Both the position numbers and the translations under genes were made by a program. The notes under the pieces were generated by a model. That model worked only from the letters and a program-made list of their open reading frames with translations. It was not told the DNA's origin and made no database searches. A stretch of 64,000 nucleotides of DNA, taken from positions 1 through 64,000 of the forward strand of contig CATLHF010000006.1 of assembly GCA_949948835.1 (NCBI GenBank), in the 5' to 3' direction. The stretch is from an uncultured Clostridia bacterium. Its GTDB lineage: Bacteria; Bacillota; Clostridia; TANB77; CAG-508. Shown here piece by piece: positions 54,182 to 63,464 of the stretch; positions within the stretch are counted from its first letter, which is position 1, and each line of letters begins with the position of its first letter.

Positions 54182-54952
54182 TTATTGTAAGCTCGAACTA
54201 AAGTTATTCATAAACCATTGTTGTATATCAAATGGTTCTTTGGTTTGTGGCATACCATAATCTACCCCAAAAGTTTCTACTGTTACACTTTTGATAACTG
54301 GTGGATTTACTGGTTTATCCACTCCTTCTGATGCAGAAGAATCTCTTGTTACAACTTCTATATTTTCAATTTTATGAACAATATCCATTCCTTCTGTTAC
54401 TTTTCCAAATGCTGCGTATAAACCATTCAACTGTGTATTGTTTCCTGTCATAATAAAGAATTGTGAGCCTGCTGAATTATATCCTTCTTTTACTAAAGAA
54501 CTTCCATAAGCTGAGTAATCTCCTCTTGCCATAGAAATAACTCCTTCTTCATGTTTTAATGTGTTTTTCTTAAATCCATTGGCAATAAATTCTCCTTCAA
54601 TCGTATATGCCTTATCTGTTTGTACATTATCTTGAATATTGCTTAACATTGGAGACCCTGTACCATCTCCATTTTTATCTCCACCTTGAATCATAAAATC
54701 TGGTATGGTTCTGTGGAATGTTAACCCATTATAAAATCCACGATTTGCAAGTCTTATAAAGTTTGCAACCGTATTAGGTGCCATCTCTGGATATAATTCA
54801 ATTTTAACAGTACCATATCCTTCTATTTCCATTGTTACAATTGGATTTTGTACCTTTACAAATACTTTTTGATAATATCCAAATCCTAACCATCCTATTA
54901 ATGCAATCACTAACACAATCGCAATTATCATCATTATATTTTTTAATTTCAT
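54182..54952 (-). CDS. Membrane-anchored cyclophilin-type peptidyl-prolyl isomerase
   Basis: A 256-residue protein with an N-terminal membrane anchor (IMMIIAIVLVIALIGWLGFGY) and an extracellular cyclophilin domain. TVANFIRLANRGFYNGLTFH and RTIPDFMIQGGDKNGDGTG contain the catalytic Arg and Phe, and GSQFFIMTGNNTQLNGLYAA FGKV-type sequence follows. It probably assists folding of exported proteins. It has its own ribosome site AGGAGGAAAG. The upstream pilin-like/FGE gene is on the same strand. Confidence 0.92.
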   Translation of the reverse strand: MKLKNIMMIIAIVLVIALIGWLGFGYYQKVFVKVQNPIVTMEIEGYGTVKIELYPEMAPNTVANFIRLANRGFYNGLTFHRTIPDFMIQGGDKNGDGTGSPMLSNIQDNVQTDKAYTIEGEFIANGFKKNTLKHEEGVISMARGDYSAYGSSLVKEGYNSAGSQFFIMTGNNTQLNGLYAAFGKVTEGMDIVHKIENIEVVTRDSSASEGVDKPVNPPVIKSVTVETFGVDYGMPQTKEPFDIQQWFMNNFSSSLQ

Positions 54953-54992
54953 TTTATCTTTCCTCCTAAACTTTTATCTCTCATTTATACCT

Positions 54993-56596
54993 CTATAAAA
55001 ACAGAGTAATACGGAAACCTAAATCTCTCATACTATGCGACTTTCCAGCCCAATTACGTTGAGCTGCTGGATGAGAATTTGCGTTACTATAGAAACCGTC
55101 CTCCACGATTTGTATACTCTAAATCAGGATTATTATTACCTTCTGTCGTCCATTCCCACACATTTCCTCCAATGTCATAAATATTATTTACTGCTATCGT
55201 TTGTCCTGTTTTTTTAAGTGCACCTGAATAGTTCCCTACAGTACTATTCGTCGTATAAGCTGAATTTTTCGTTTCTATAAACTTTAGTGTCGTATCCCAT
55301 GCATAACTACTACATAATTTACTTATTATCGCATCATTATCCAAATAGAAATTTTCTGCTATTTCAATTGCCTTATTCCTTGTTATTCGATTCCATACAT
55401 CTTTTCCTTTTTGAATAACTGCCGTTCCATCTATATACGCTGTCCATTTTATATCATTATTTATATTATCTGTATTTACATTGGTATAGTCTGTTATTCC
55501 TACTTCATATCTGCCTATATAAAATCCCCCATATTTTTTCACACTGTCTAATTCTGTTATTCCCTCTCTAATTTTTTGTATTTTCTCTGTAAAGTAATAT
55601 GAATAAGAATTTGAATTTACCATTATCTTATAACTATTTGTTACACTATCATATTTCTCTTTGCTCTGCTTACCATTCCAGTCTTCCTTCGAAAATGCAT
55701 ATCTATCATAAGTATACTCCATATCTTCTACCGGAACCCAAACGAACTCATTTCCATCTGTATCATTCTTTATAACAAATCCTGTTTCTTTAGTTCCTTG
55801 GTCTTCTGTTGTAATCGAGCTAAATCCATTAGGCACTGGGATTTTATTTCCGTTTGCATCAGCAATTATCTTACAATTCGTTCCTATTTCTTTAATCGCT
55901 TCATTTCCAGCTCTATCAGTATATTTTATATCATATAAACCGAGGCATTGTCACCTCAAAATGTGTTGTTTCTCCTAGCAAAATCCAATTTTCACTTTCG
56001 CGAAGTTTATAGCTTAGTGTTCCTCCATATACTTGATTTGGATTCACAATGTTTTTAATAATCATTTGCCATGAATTTGACACTTTGTTTACTTCTATAT
56101 CAAATGTCAGAGATTGATTATTTTTATCTACTTGTTCTATTTTTTGTCCTGAATAATCTGGCATATCGGTTAATCGATAATAAGTGGTATTATCGATCAC
56201 AATCCCTGTTATGCTTACTACATCTCTTGTACCAAAATTAATAATCACATCTTGTGAAATATTATCTAAATCTAGTTGTTTTAGATTTTGCGCCGAGAAG
56301 TAACGATATCCCTCTTTTGGTATTTGTCCTAAAATTTGACTTATCGTGTTAGAATTTACAACCGAAATATCTTGCCCTAAAGAATTATAATAAGCAATAT
56401 CATTTTGATTTAATTTTCTTTTTTCATAAATCGTATTTACTTTTTCTTGTATCATTTCTAGCTCAGTTATCATACTTGTCTGTTTTGCAGTTCGAATTGA
56501 ATCAAGTCCTGCTGTTGTTGCAATTCCTGCCAAAATCAGCAAAATAACAATTCCAATTACTAATGTAACTAATGTAATTCCATTTTCTTGTTTCAA
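54993..56596 (-). CDS. Pilin-like N-terminus fused to a formylglycine-generating-enzyme/SUMF1-like domain, read through two CGG +1 sites
   Basis: One 533-residue protein, invisible without recoding. Residues 1-30 form a prepilin-like signal and membrane helix (MKQENGITLVTLVIGIVILL), followed by a beta-rich domain. Three frames are needed. CGG at 55940-55942 follows EVTMP; skipping C gives TMPGLYDIKYTDRAGNEA, a short Ig-like strand. The FGE/sulfatase-modifying-like domain then appears (NEFVWVPVEDMEY, YGGFYIGRYEVG, IYDIGGNVWEWTTEGN). A second CGG at 55096-55098 follows NRGG; skipping C gives RGGGFYSNANSHPAAQRNW and the end MRDLGFRITLFL, the normal FGE-type C-terminus. Pilin-type membrane tethering of an FGE-like domain suggests a surface structure; catalysis is unproven. 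Confidence 0.88.
55096..55098 (-). other. CGG +1 recoding site 12 (pilin-like/FGE gene, second)
   Basis: Minus strand GGA-GGA-C-GGT-TTC. Zero frame CGG TTT CTA TAG. Skipping C completes the R-G-G-G motif of the FGE fold. Confidence 0.88.
55940..55942 (-). other. CGG +1 recoding site 11 (pilin-like/FGE gene, first)
   Basis: Minus strand ATG-CCT-C-GGT-TTA. Zero frame CGG TTT ATA TGA. Skipping C gives GGT (Gly), so the third base after GG need not be A. Confidence 0.85.
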
Positions 56597-56635
56597 TTTT
56601 TTGTCACCTCGTCTTTCGTATAAATTCTTTCTAAA

Positions 56636-57712
56636 TTATAACATAACATTATCAAAGACAAATTGCTCTTGCATTCTTTTTAAAGCTTGTCTAATTGTTC
56701 TTGCTCTTACTTCTCCAATTCCATCTACTTCATCTAGTGCTGGTATATCTGCTGCAATAATATGCTGTAAGGATTTAAATTTTTTAATTAAGTTTTCTAC
56801 AATGTTATTTGGCATTCTTGGAATTTTATTTAAAATACGATATCCTTTTGTATAAACACCAACTTCATCATAGTTATCAAATATTTCATAGCCTAAAATT
56901 TTTGCTATTGTTTGTACATTCATTAAGTCCTCATATGGCAAATCTATAATTTGATTTAATACTTTTTCTGGGTTTCTTTTCTTTGGCTGTACTACATAGT
57001 CTTTTATAATAAGCAATTCTTCTTTTTCTAAATCCCCTACTAATTCGTCTAATTGCATTTGTACTAAACGTCCTTCTTCTCCTAATTCATAAATGTTTCT
57101 TTGTACTTCTTCTACCATTTTCATAACCATCTCTGCTCTTTGAATGGCAGTTATAACATTATCTAATGTCACAATATCATTAAACTCATATTCGTTTAAA
57201 ACACTTAATTTACTATCAAATACTTTTTTATATTTTTCAACAGTTTGTAATGCTTGGTTTGCTTTTGCCAAAATGCTTGCTGTATCTTCAATGACATAAC
57301 GAAAATCTCCCTTAAAAACAGTAATGATATTTCTTCTTTGTGAGATACTAATCACTAATTCCTTCGTCTGTTTTGCAGTACGTTCCGCAGTTCTATGTCT
57401 TGTCCCTGTTTCTCTTGTGGAAATACTAGCATTCGGAATTAATTGTGCATTGGCATAAAGAATGCGTTTTAAGTCTTTACTTAATACAATGGCTCCATCC
57501 ATTTTTGCAAGCTCATATAATCTTGAAGAAGTGTAATCTTCATTAATCGAAAACCCACCGTCTACAATATCTAATACTTCTTTTGAATCTCCAATTGCAA
57601 TTAATGCTCCTGTTTTTGCCTTTAGTATATTATCTAAACCTTCTCTTATAGGTGTTCCTGGTGCGATTAATTTTAAAATGTCTGTTATTGAAGTATCTCG
57701 GTTAAGTCTCAA
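56636..57712 (-). CDS. disA: DNA integrity scanning protein / diadenylate cyclase DisA
   Basis: Octameric enzyme that makes cyclic di-AMP and pauses at branched DNA, linking genome integrity to sporulation. 358 residues. The DAC domain has DGAIVLSKDLKRI and TGTRHRTAERTAKQT (DGA and RHR motifs). A helical linker and a C-terminal RuvA-like helix-hairpin-helix (DEVDGIGEVRARTIRQALK) complete it. Adjacent to radA, its usual neighbour. No in-frame CGG. Confidence 0.97.
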   Translation of the reverse strand: MRLNRDTSITDILKLIAPGTPIREGLDNILKAKTGALIAIGDSKEVLDIVDGGFSINEDYTSSRLYELAKMDGAIVLSKDLKRILYANAQLIPNASISTRETGTRHRTAERTAKQTKELVISISQRRNIITVFKGDFRYVIEDTASILAKANQALQTVEKYKKVFDSKLSVLNEYEFNDIVTLDNVITAIQRAEMVMKMVEEVQRNIYELGEEGRLVQMQLDELVGDLEKEELLIIKDYVVQPKKRNPEKVLNQIIDLPYEDLMNVQTIAKILGYEIFDNYDEVGVYTKGYRILNKIPRMPNNIVENLIKKFKSLQHIIAADIPALDEVDGIGEVRARTIRQALKRMQEQFVFDNVML

Positions 57713-57735
57713 TTATTTCACCTCTCCTATTCTTT

Positions 57736-59094
57736 TTATTTGATTCCCATTTTTTTCATAACGTCCTTAATATCATTTACGCCTATTATATCTAATTTAT
57801 AAGTTTCTTTCAATAGTTTTTTGTTACTTTCTGGAATAATACATGTCGTAAATCCCAATTTTTCTGCTTCTTTTATTCTTTTTTCGATTAAATTCACACT
57901 TCTAATTTCTCCTGTTAATCCTACTTCTCCTATAGCAACCGTTCCCTTTGGTATTGGAATATTTTTATAACTAGAAGCTGCTGCAAGTACTACCCCTAAA
58001 TCAATTGCTGGTTCATTTAGTTTAATTCCTCCAACAACATTAATATAAACATCTTGATTTCCTAAATTTAATCCAACCTTTTTTTCTAGCACTGCAATTA
58101 GTAATGTTAATCTGTTATAGTCCATTCCATTTGCTGTTCTTTTTGGAATTCCAAAAACGCTTGTTGATGTTAAACTTTGAATTTCAACCATAAGTGGTCT
58201 TGTTCCTTCCATGGTTGCTATAATAATAGAACCTGGTGGTGTTTCTTCTCTTTCTGATATTAGTATGGAAGATGGATTTAAGATTTCACACATTCCTTTT
58301 TCTTGCATTTCGAACATACCAATTTCGTTGGTAGATCCAAATCGATTTTTTACTCCTCGTAAAATTCGATAAGAAAAATATCGTTCTCCTTCTAAATATA
58401 ATACCGTATCTACCATATGCTCTAATACTCTTGGTCCTGCAATGTTTCCATCTTTTGTCACATGTCCAATAATAATGGTCGTAATCGCATTTTCTTTACA
58501 TACTCTCATTATTTTCGAAGTAATTTCTCTTACTTGACTAACGCTTCCAGGCGCAGATGTAATTTCATCCGAATACATGGTTTGAATGGAATCGATGATA
58601 ACAAGTTTTGGATTTTCTTTTACAATGACTCCTTCAATTAATCCAATATCGGTTTCACCTAAAAATAGAATATCTTCATTATGAATTCCTAATCGATCAG
58701 CTCTTAATTTTATTTGTTCTGCAGACTCCTCTCCAGATACGTAAAGAACTTTTCCCTCTCCTTTTATTTTGTCACATATTTGTAGAATTAGCGTCGATTT
58801 TCCAATTCCAGGTTCTCCTCCAAGTAGCACTAAAGATCCCTTTACAAGTCCTCCTCCAAGTACTCTATCTAACTCAGAAAAACCAGTAGAAGTTCTACTA
58901 ATTTCTTTTCCTTCTAATTTATTTAATACCATTGGTACTGCTTCTTTTTTCTTTTCATATTTTGACCCAGATTGCTTGGTTAATTTTTCTTCATAAAAAG
59001 TATTCCATTGGTTACAAGCAGGGCATTTTCCTAGCCATTTTGGTGTTTCATATCCGCACTCACTACATACAAATACTGTTTTTTCTTTCGCCAT
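57736..59094 (-). CDS. radA: DNA repair protein RadA
   Basis: Recombination ATPase with 452 residues. N-terminal zinc finger CSECGYETPKWLGKCPAC, Walker A GGEPGIGKST, Walker B region VIIDSIQTMY, the KNRFG motif in RGVKNRFGSTNEIG, and a Lon-like C-terminal domain (GEVGLTGEIRSVNLIEKRI). Heads an operon with disA (23 bp apart). Ribosome site AAAGGAGAAAAG. No in-frame CGG. Confidence 0.97.
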   Translation of the reverse strand: MAKEKTVFVCSECGYETPKWLGKCPACNQWNTFYEEKLTKQSGSKYEKKKEAVPMVLNKLEGKEISRTSTGFSELDRVLGGGLVKGSLVLLGGEPGIGKSTLILQICDKIKGEGKVLYVSGEESAEQIKLRADRLGIHNEDILFLGETDIGLIEGVIVKENPKLVIIDSIQTMYSDEITSAPGSVSQVREITSKIMRVCKENAITTIIIGHVTKDGNIAGPRVLEHMVDTVLYLEGERYFSYRILRGVKNRFGSTNEIGMFEMQEKGMCEILNPSSILISEREETPPGSIIIATMEGTRPLMVEIQSLTSTSVFGIPKRTANGMDYNRLTLLIAVLEKKVGLNLGNQDVYINVVGGIKLNEPAIDLGVVLAAASSYKNIPIPKGTVAIGEVGLTGEIRSVNLIEKRIKEAEKLGFTTCIIPESNKKLLKETYKLDIIGVNDIKDVMKKMGIK

Positions 59095-59115
59095 AACTTT
59101 TCTCCTTTTTATCTA

Positions 59116-59144
59116 TTGACAATTTTTTTAATAAGTAATATAAT
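59116..59144 (+). promoter_or_regulatory. Perfect consensus promoter of the antitoxin RNA
   Basis: TTGACA, 17-bp spacer, TATAAT: an exact match to the sigma-A consensus, directed rightwards with no ORF behind it. Confidence 0.92.
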
Positions 59145-59156
59145 TTATTTAGAAAA

Positions 59157-59183
59157 AGTAAGAAACCACAAAATGTGGTTGCC
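59157..59183 (+). repeat. Inverted repeat arm, antitoxin side
   Basis: AGTAAGAAACCACAAAATGT followed by GGTTGCC. The arm at 59382-59408 reads, on the minus strand, AGTAAGAAAAAGCAGAATGT plus GGTTGCC. Both RNAs thus begin with almost the same sequence. Confidence 0.85.
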
Positions 59184-59197
59184 GATGTTTGATTTTA

Positions 59198-59236
59198 AGC
59201 CCTTCTCTATGGCGAAGCAGAGAAGGGCTGTTTTTA
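59198..59236. terminator. Shared terminator of convergent toxin and antitoxin transcripts
   Basis: An 11-bp perfect stem AGCCCTTCTCT / AGAGAAGGGCT. Plus strand ends GTTTTTATTT; minus strand ends TTAAAATC, so it is stronger for the antitoxin RNA. Confidence 0.85.
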
Positions 59237-59347
59237 TTTGCTTATAATTATAACTAAAGCTATAACTAAGGCAAATGCTATAATAGTTGCTGCACCAAAT
59301 GCAACAAAAAGAATAATCACTAATTGCAATAATACTTGTTCTATCAT
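59234..59347 (-). CDS. Small hydrophobic toxin-like peptide of a type I toxin-antitoxin locus
   Basis: A 37-residue peptide, too short for usual gene finding. It has an excellent GGAGGTGGTGCTT ribosome site before ATG 59347. The sequence is a single very hydrophobic membrane helix (MIEQVLLQLVIILFVAFGAA, then a further hydrophobic stretch) ending IIISK. Its promoter (59419-59447) is a perfect consensus, and the convergent transcript is an antisense RNA. Together these point to a type I toxin such as Fst/TxpA-like. A plain small membrane peptide remains possible. It is not related in sequence to families I can name. Confidence 0.75.
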   Translation of the reverse strand: MIEQVLLQLVIILFVAFGAATIIAFALVIALVIIISK

Positions 59348-59381
59348 AAGCACCACCTCCTTATCATATGTATAATGAGAT

Positions 59382-59408
59382 GGCAACCACATTCTGCTTT
59401 TTCTTACT
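59382..59408 (-). repeat. Inverted repeat arm, toxin side
   Basis: Partner of 59157-59183, located in the 5' leader of the toxin mRNA, between promoter and ribosome site. Confidence 0.85.
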
Positions 59409-59418
59409 TTCAACTGAG

Positions 59419-59447
59419 ATTATAACTATATTATTACAAAATGTCAA
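59419..59447 (-). promoter_or_regulatory. Perfect consensus promoter of the toxin mRNA
   Basis: Minus strand TTGACA, 17-bp spacer, TATAAT. Two perfect consensus promoters facing each other within 330 bp stand out against the weaker promoters elsewhere in the window. Confidence 0.92.
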
Positions 59448-59494
59448 TGGTTTTTGTAAAATAAGTCAAACATTTTTTCGGTGTTTTTTATCAA

Positions 59495-59535
59495 TAAAAA
59501 ACGAAGGTAAGAGATAATCTCTTTCTTCGTTTTTT
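59495..59535 (-). terminator. Terminator of the GH15 gene
   Basis: Stem AAAAAACGAAG / CTTCGTTTTTT with an inner AGAGATAATCTCT hairpin; T-run on both strands. Confidence 0.9.
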
Positions 59536-59537
59536 GT

Positions 59538-61442
59538 TTATCTGTTCATTAATTTTTCTAACACTATAATAAACATCGCATGGCTCCAGCCAAGTCCAAT
59601 TACCCAGTTTGATTCCATGGTATTGTTATCAACTTGTTCTGCTAAAAATCCATGACTAGTACTAGATGCTACCACAAAATCCATACATTCTTTTGCCTTT
59701 TTATATTCTTTTATTTCAATATAATATAATGCCATCCAAAGTGTTGCAATTGGCCATGGGTTACCATTTCGATAATGGTCTTCCTCAAAACGTTTATATC
59801 CTCCTGTGTAGGTACGTAATGTTAAATTAATTTTTTCTACGGTATTTGCCATTTTCTTTTCTTTTGGTGAAATAAGTCCAAATGGCGTTACTGCTCCTAA
59901 TATGCTAATATCGGTTTTTAAATCTTCCGTATTTCTTCTAAAACAGTTCATGTTTTCATCGTAAAATGTCTTCATAACATATTCTTTTATTTCATCAATT
60001 AATTTTACTAAAATTTCCTTTTGTTTCGCTATATTTTCTTGTTTTAAACGATTGATACTTCCCTCTTCACTGTTTTCTTCTATTACTTCGTATGTTTTTA
60101 TCATGGCATCAAATGCTGCATAAATGCTTGCTACCGAATACAAATGAATTCCTTCATGCATTTCCCATAAATCATAACTTACATGCATTTGATTTTTTTG
60201 GTTTATAATGTCTTCTATATATTGTTGTAAAAACTTACTTGCTTTTTCTAACATTTTTAAATTGTCTTTTAAAAATTTAACATTTTTCGTTTTTTCATAA
60301 TGTTTCCAAACACCATATATTACACTTGCTGTTTCATCAATTTGGTAGCCCCAACATGGTGCTAAACGTCCATCAGTAAAAAAGCGTTGTTCCCACATAC
60401 CAGTTTCACTTTGTGTGTTTTTACAAAACGATTTGTAGAACTTTTCCGTTTCTTTTTCCATACCCAGAATATCTAATGCATTTGTAACAAAAACGGCATC
60501 TCTTGTCCAACAATAACTATATCTTCCACATTGTGTTTTATTCTCGTCTACTTCAATACTTGCAGATATTCCTCCTGTTTCTTCGTTGGTAAGTAATGGA
60601 TATAATAAAATGGTTCGATGATAAATATTCTTTATTTTTTTGTCATAATCTGTATTTTCTTTTAATTCTAATGTCTCATGTTCTTTTACATATTTTCTCC
60701 AATATTTAACCGTACTTGCTAGCTCTTTTTCTACATCAATTTTACTAATTTCTTTACTTTGTTTTTGAATGTCATCTAACTTATAAGTTTCTTTGTTATC
60801 ATTAAGCCATAAATATAATATCAATTCTTTTTTCTCTTTTGGCTTTAATATTCCAATATCATAACTCATGCTAGAATCTGCACTCATTCCAATATAATCT
60901 TTATCCCAAATTGCTCCTGTATGAATATTAGAACTTGTATCATTAATTTGAAAACTCTCTAATTTGGTATTTTTAGAAACCGTCGAAATTGTAAAATCAT
61001 GTGAATATTGTACCATTCCTTGATCTATGATTTTACAACTAACAGGATTATTTTCTTCAGATAATAATTTGGAATGTAGTAAAAATTTTACATTCAAATC
61101 AATATTATTTTCATTGACAAACTCATATCGTTTTACTAAAACATTTTTCTTCATTGGCACAAAGTCTAATTGATTTACTTTTAAATTAAAATAGGTATTA
61201 CGAATTTGTGTATTTAGTACATTGGTATCTTCTGTATAATATTGATTGTATTCATTATTAATATCATCATACAAATTAACAAGACATGAATCATTAATTT
61301 TAAGACCTGCATACCAATAGTCAATATATTGCTTATAGTCTGGTGTTGGATAATATAACCTTAATAATTCCCCTTTTGAAGTATAACTTGCTACTATTTT
61401 TTTATTTCCAATAATTGCATCATTTAAATATTTGTCTTTCAT
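59538..61442 (-). CDS. Glycoside hydrolase family 15 (glucoamylase/trehalase-like) enzyme
   Basis: A 634-residue enzyme with an N-terminal beta-sandwich (LLRLYYPTPDYKQYIDYWYA) and the (alpha/alpha)6 barrel of GH15. Barrel motifs are YCWTRDAVFVTNALDIL, GMWEQRFFTDGRLAPCWGYQ, DLWEMHEGIHLYSVASIYAA and ESNWVIGLGWSHAMFI. The acidic catalytic residues of the family fall in the WEMHEG and EQVDNNTMESNW regions. There is no signal peptide, so it acts in the cytoplasm, perhaps on glycogen-like or trehalose substrates. Ribosome site AAGGAGAAAAT. No in-frame CGG. Confidence 0.9.
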   Translation of the reverse strand: MKDKYLNDAIIGNKKIVASYTSKGELLRLYYPTPDYKQYIDYWYAGLKINDSCLVNLYDDINNEYNQYYTEDTNVLNTQIRNTYFNLKVNQLDFVPMKKNVLVKRYEFVNENNIDLNVKFLLHSKLLSEENNPVSCKIIDQGMVQYSHDFTISTVSKNTKLESFQINDTSSNIHTGAIWDKDYIGMSADSSMSYDIGILKPKEKKELILYLWLNDNKETYKLDDIQKQSKEISKIDVEKELASTVKYWRKYVKEHETLELKENTDYDKKIKNIYHRTILLYPLLTNEETGGISASIEVDENKTQCGRYSYCWTRDAVFVTNALDILGMEKETEKFYKSFCKNTQSETGMWEQRFFTDGRLAPCWGYQIDETASVIYGVWKHYEKTKNVKFLKDNLKMLEKASKFLQQYIEDIINQKNQMHVSYDLWEMHEGIHLYSVASIYAAFDAMIKTYEVIEENSEEGSINRLKQENIAKQKEILVKLIDEIKEYVMKTFYDENMNCFRRNTEDLKTDISILGAVTPFGLISPKEKKMANTVEKINLTLRTYTGGYKRFEEDHYRNGNPWPIATLWMALYYIEIKEYKKAKECMDFVVASSTSHGFLAEQVDNNTMESNWVIGLGWSHAMFIIVLEKLMNR

Positions 61443-61611
61443 TTTTTATTTTCTCCTTAATTTATGTTGACTTTTTATGGGTTTTATGTTATCATAATCA
61501 CATGATTCATGAAATTTGTTGAATTCATAGGAAAGCACAGCACTAGTATGCTTATATAGATGCGTGTAAATTCGGCAAAACTTTAAAACTGTCATTTCCT
61601 TGTGCTTGAAA
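61443..61611. other. Gene-free stretch upstream of the GH15 gene
   Basis: No ORF supported. Contains the GH15 upstream region and presumably the promoter of the structured RNA that starts near 61612; no clear -35/-10 pair was seen for the RNA. Confidence 0.45.
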
Positions 61612-61797
61612 AAGATAGAAAGTTACAATTTAATATGGAACTTTTAGGTGGATTCTTCTTGAAGAATCTGGTTTCTCTTTCTATGAAAGGAGGGATGCCA
61701 TCCTCCTGTTTTGCAAAATTAAATACGAACATCTTTGTATCACTAAAAAGAATATCTTTCTATCTTCCCCAGTCTTTTAAAAGACTGGGGTTTTTAT
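61612..61797 (+). ncRNA. Structured non-coding RNA candidate of unknown class
   Basis: An 11-bp closing stem pairs AAGATAGAAAG (61612-61622) with CTTTCTATCTT (61756-61766) over about 155 nt. Inner elements include a pairing ATTTAAT / ATTAAAT, a hairpin GATTCTTC-TTG-AAGAATC-like, and GGAGGATGCCATCCTCC-like. A strong terminator follows at once (61767-61795). It lies on the plus strand with no ORF, between two minus-strand genes, so it is not a leader. I cannot assign it to 6S, SRP, tmRNA or a riboswitch class. Confidence 0.55.
61767..61797 (+). terminator. Terminator of the structured RNA
   Basis: Perfect stem CCCCAGTCTTTT / AAAAGACTGGGG then TTTTTATTTT. Confidence 0.95.
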
Positions 61798-61798
61798 T

Positions 61799-63449
61799 TT
61801 ATTCTCCTATAATTTCTACAATTTGTCTTTCTAATTCTTTTATTTTTTCATTAATGAATGCAACTTCTGCATCTTTTGCTTTTTCAGTAATGATTTCTTC
61901 TTTTATAATTTGAGTCATGTCTGCTACTTCGTCTTTTAGTTTTTGCATACGGTCTAAGACTTCTATCCTTAATGGTTTATATCTTGTGGTAAGTTCTATT
62001 TTGTTCGTTAAGTTTGCTACATCTTCTGTTAGTTCATAGGTTTCTCCAAAATCTGGAATGATTACTGGTATTCCTGTTGTTTCTAATATTTTTTCTTTTA
62101 ACACTTCTTGAGATTCTGGTTCTCCATGGACTAAGAAGATTTGTTTTGGTTTTTGAACGAAAGAATAAATAAAGTTTAATAACCATTCTTGGTCAGCATG
62201 TCCTGAATATCCCTCTATATATTCAATTCTTGCATTTACTGCAATTTCTTCACCAAATATTTTTACTTTCTTTTCTCCATTTACCAATTTACTTCCTAAG
62301 GTTCCTGGTGCTTGGTATCCAACAAAAAGAATTGTACTCTTTGGATTCCAAAGATTATGTTTTAAATGATGTTTAATACGTCCTACTTCACACATACCGC
62401 TAGCAGATATAACAATAGAAGATTCATTTCTTTCGTTTAACTCTTTCGATTCTTCTGCTGTTCTTGTAAATTGTAATCCTGGAAATTCTAGTGGATTATC
62501 TCCTTTTTCCATCTCTTGTTTTACATCATCATCAAATAAATCCATGTTTTGTCTAAATATTTCTGTTGCAGAAATAGCAAGTGGGCTATCTACAAATACA
62601 GGAACTTTCATTAAAGTTTCATATTGTTTTAAGAATTCTTCATCATCACGTTTTTCTTTTAATTTATTTAATTCGTATACAATCTCTTGTGTTCTTCCTA
62701 CTGCAAATGAAGGAATAACAACCGTTCCTCCATTATCTAATGTTTCTGAAACAACTTTTAAAAATAATTCTGCTTTATCATCATTTCTCATATGAAGTCT
62801 ACTACCATAGGTAGATTCCATTACTAAGTAGTCTGCAGATTCAATCATTGTAGGAGAAGATAAAAGTGGAATATCGTTGTTTCCAAGGTCTCCTGTAAAT
62901 ACGGCTTTTTCCGTTTTACCATTTTCGGTTGCCCATATTTCAATAATAGCCGACCCTAACATATGTCCTGCATCATTAAATCTTACTTTAATATTTTCAT
63001 CAATGTCAATAATTTCATCATATTGTACAGGCTTAAATAATTCTAACGATTTTGTTGCTTCTTCTGCAGTATATAATGGTGGTAATTCTGGCTTCGCTTC
63101 TCTTTTACGTTTACGGTTTTTCCATTCGATTTCCATTTCTTGGATATGTCCGCTATCTGGTAGCATAATGGTACAAAGGTCACAAGTTGCCTTTGTTGCA
63201 ATTACAGGTTTTCTATATCCATCGTTATATAGTTTTGGAATACGACCAGAGTGGTCAATATGAGCATGTGTTAATAGCATAAAATCAATATCCGATACCT
63301 CAAATAAAAACGGATCATCATTTTCCTTTTCTTCGGTTGCTTTTCCTTGGTACATACCACAATCCACTAAAAATTTCTTTCCGGCAAGCTTCTACTAAAA
63401 AATTCGAACCTGTTACTGTCTTTGCTGCTCCTAAAAATGTTATTTTCAT
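61799..63449 (-). CDS. MBL-fold beta-CASP metallo-hydrolase (RNA-processing type), read through a CGG +1 site
   Basis: A 549-residue protein of the metallo-beta-lactamase/beta-CASP family, which includes RNA nucleases such as the CPSF73/YSH1 type. The N-terminus MKITFLGAAKTVTGSNFLVE starts behind GGAGGAAGT. The frame meets CGG at 63381-63383. Skipping C gives EACGKKFLVDCGMYQG, the invariant opening of the family. Metal motif: LLTHAHIDHSGRIPKL. Beta-CASP region GMCEVGRIKHHLKHNLW and the C-terminal FLVHGEPESQEVL follow. Without the skip the protein would lack the first 30 residues and the metal-fold strand. Substrate not known. Confidence 0.92.
63381..63383 (-). other. CGG +1 recoding site 13 (beta-CASP hydrolase)
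   Basis: Minus strand GCT-TGC-C-GGA-AAG. Zero frame CGG; skipping C gives the Gly of C-G-K-K-F-L-V-D-C-G. Confidence 0.9.
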
Positions 63450-63464
63450 ATATTTACTTCCTCC

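Larger units (their letters stand above)
59151..59236 (+). ncRNA. Probable antitoxin RNA of a type I toxin-antitoxin system
   Basis: Predicted transcript of roughly 80 nt from the 59116 promoter to the terminator at 59198-59236 (AGCCCTTCTCT / AGAGAAGGGCT then GTTTTTATTT). It carries no ORF with a ribosome site. It converges with the small toxin mRNA of the opposite strand and overlaps its 3' end, including the stop codon. Its 5' end contains the hairpin CCACA-AAA-TGTGG and a 27-base element that is repeated in inverted orientation at the 5' end of the toxin mRNA. This is the layout of par/fst-type systems. Confidence 0.78.
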
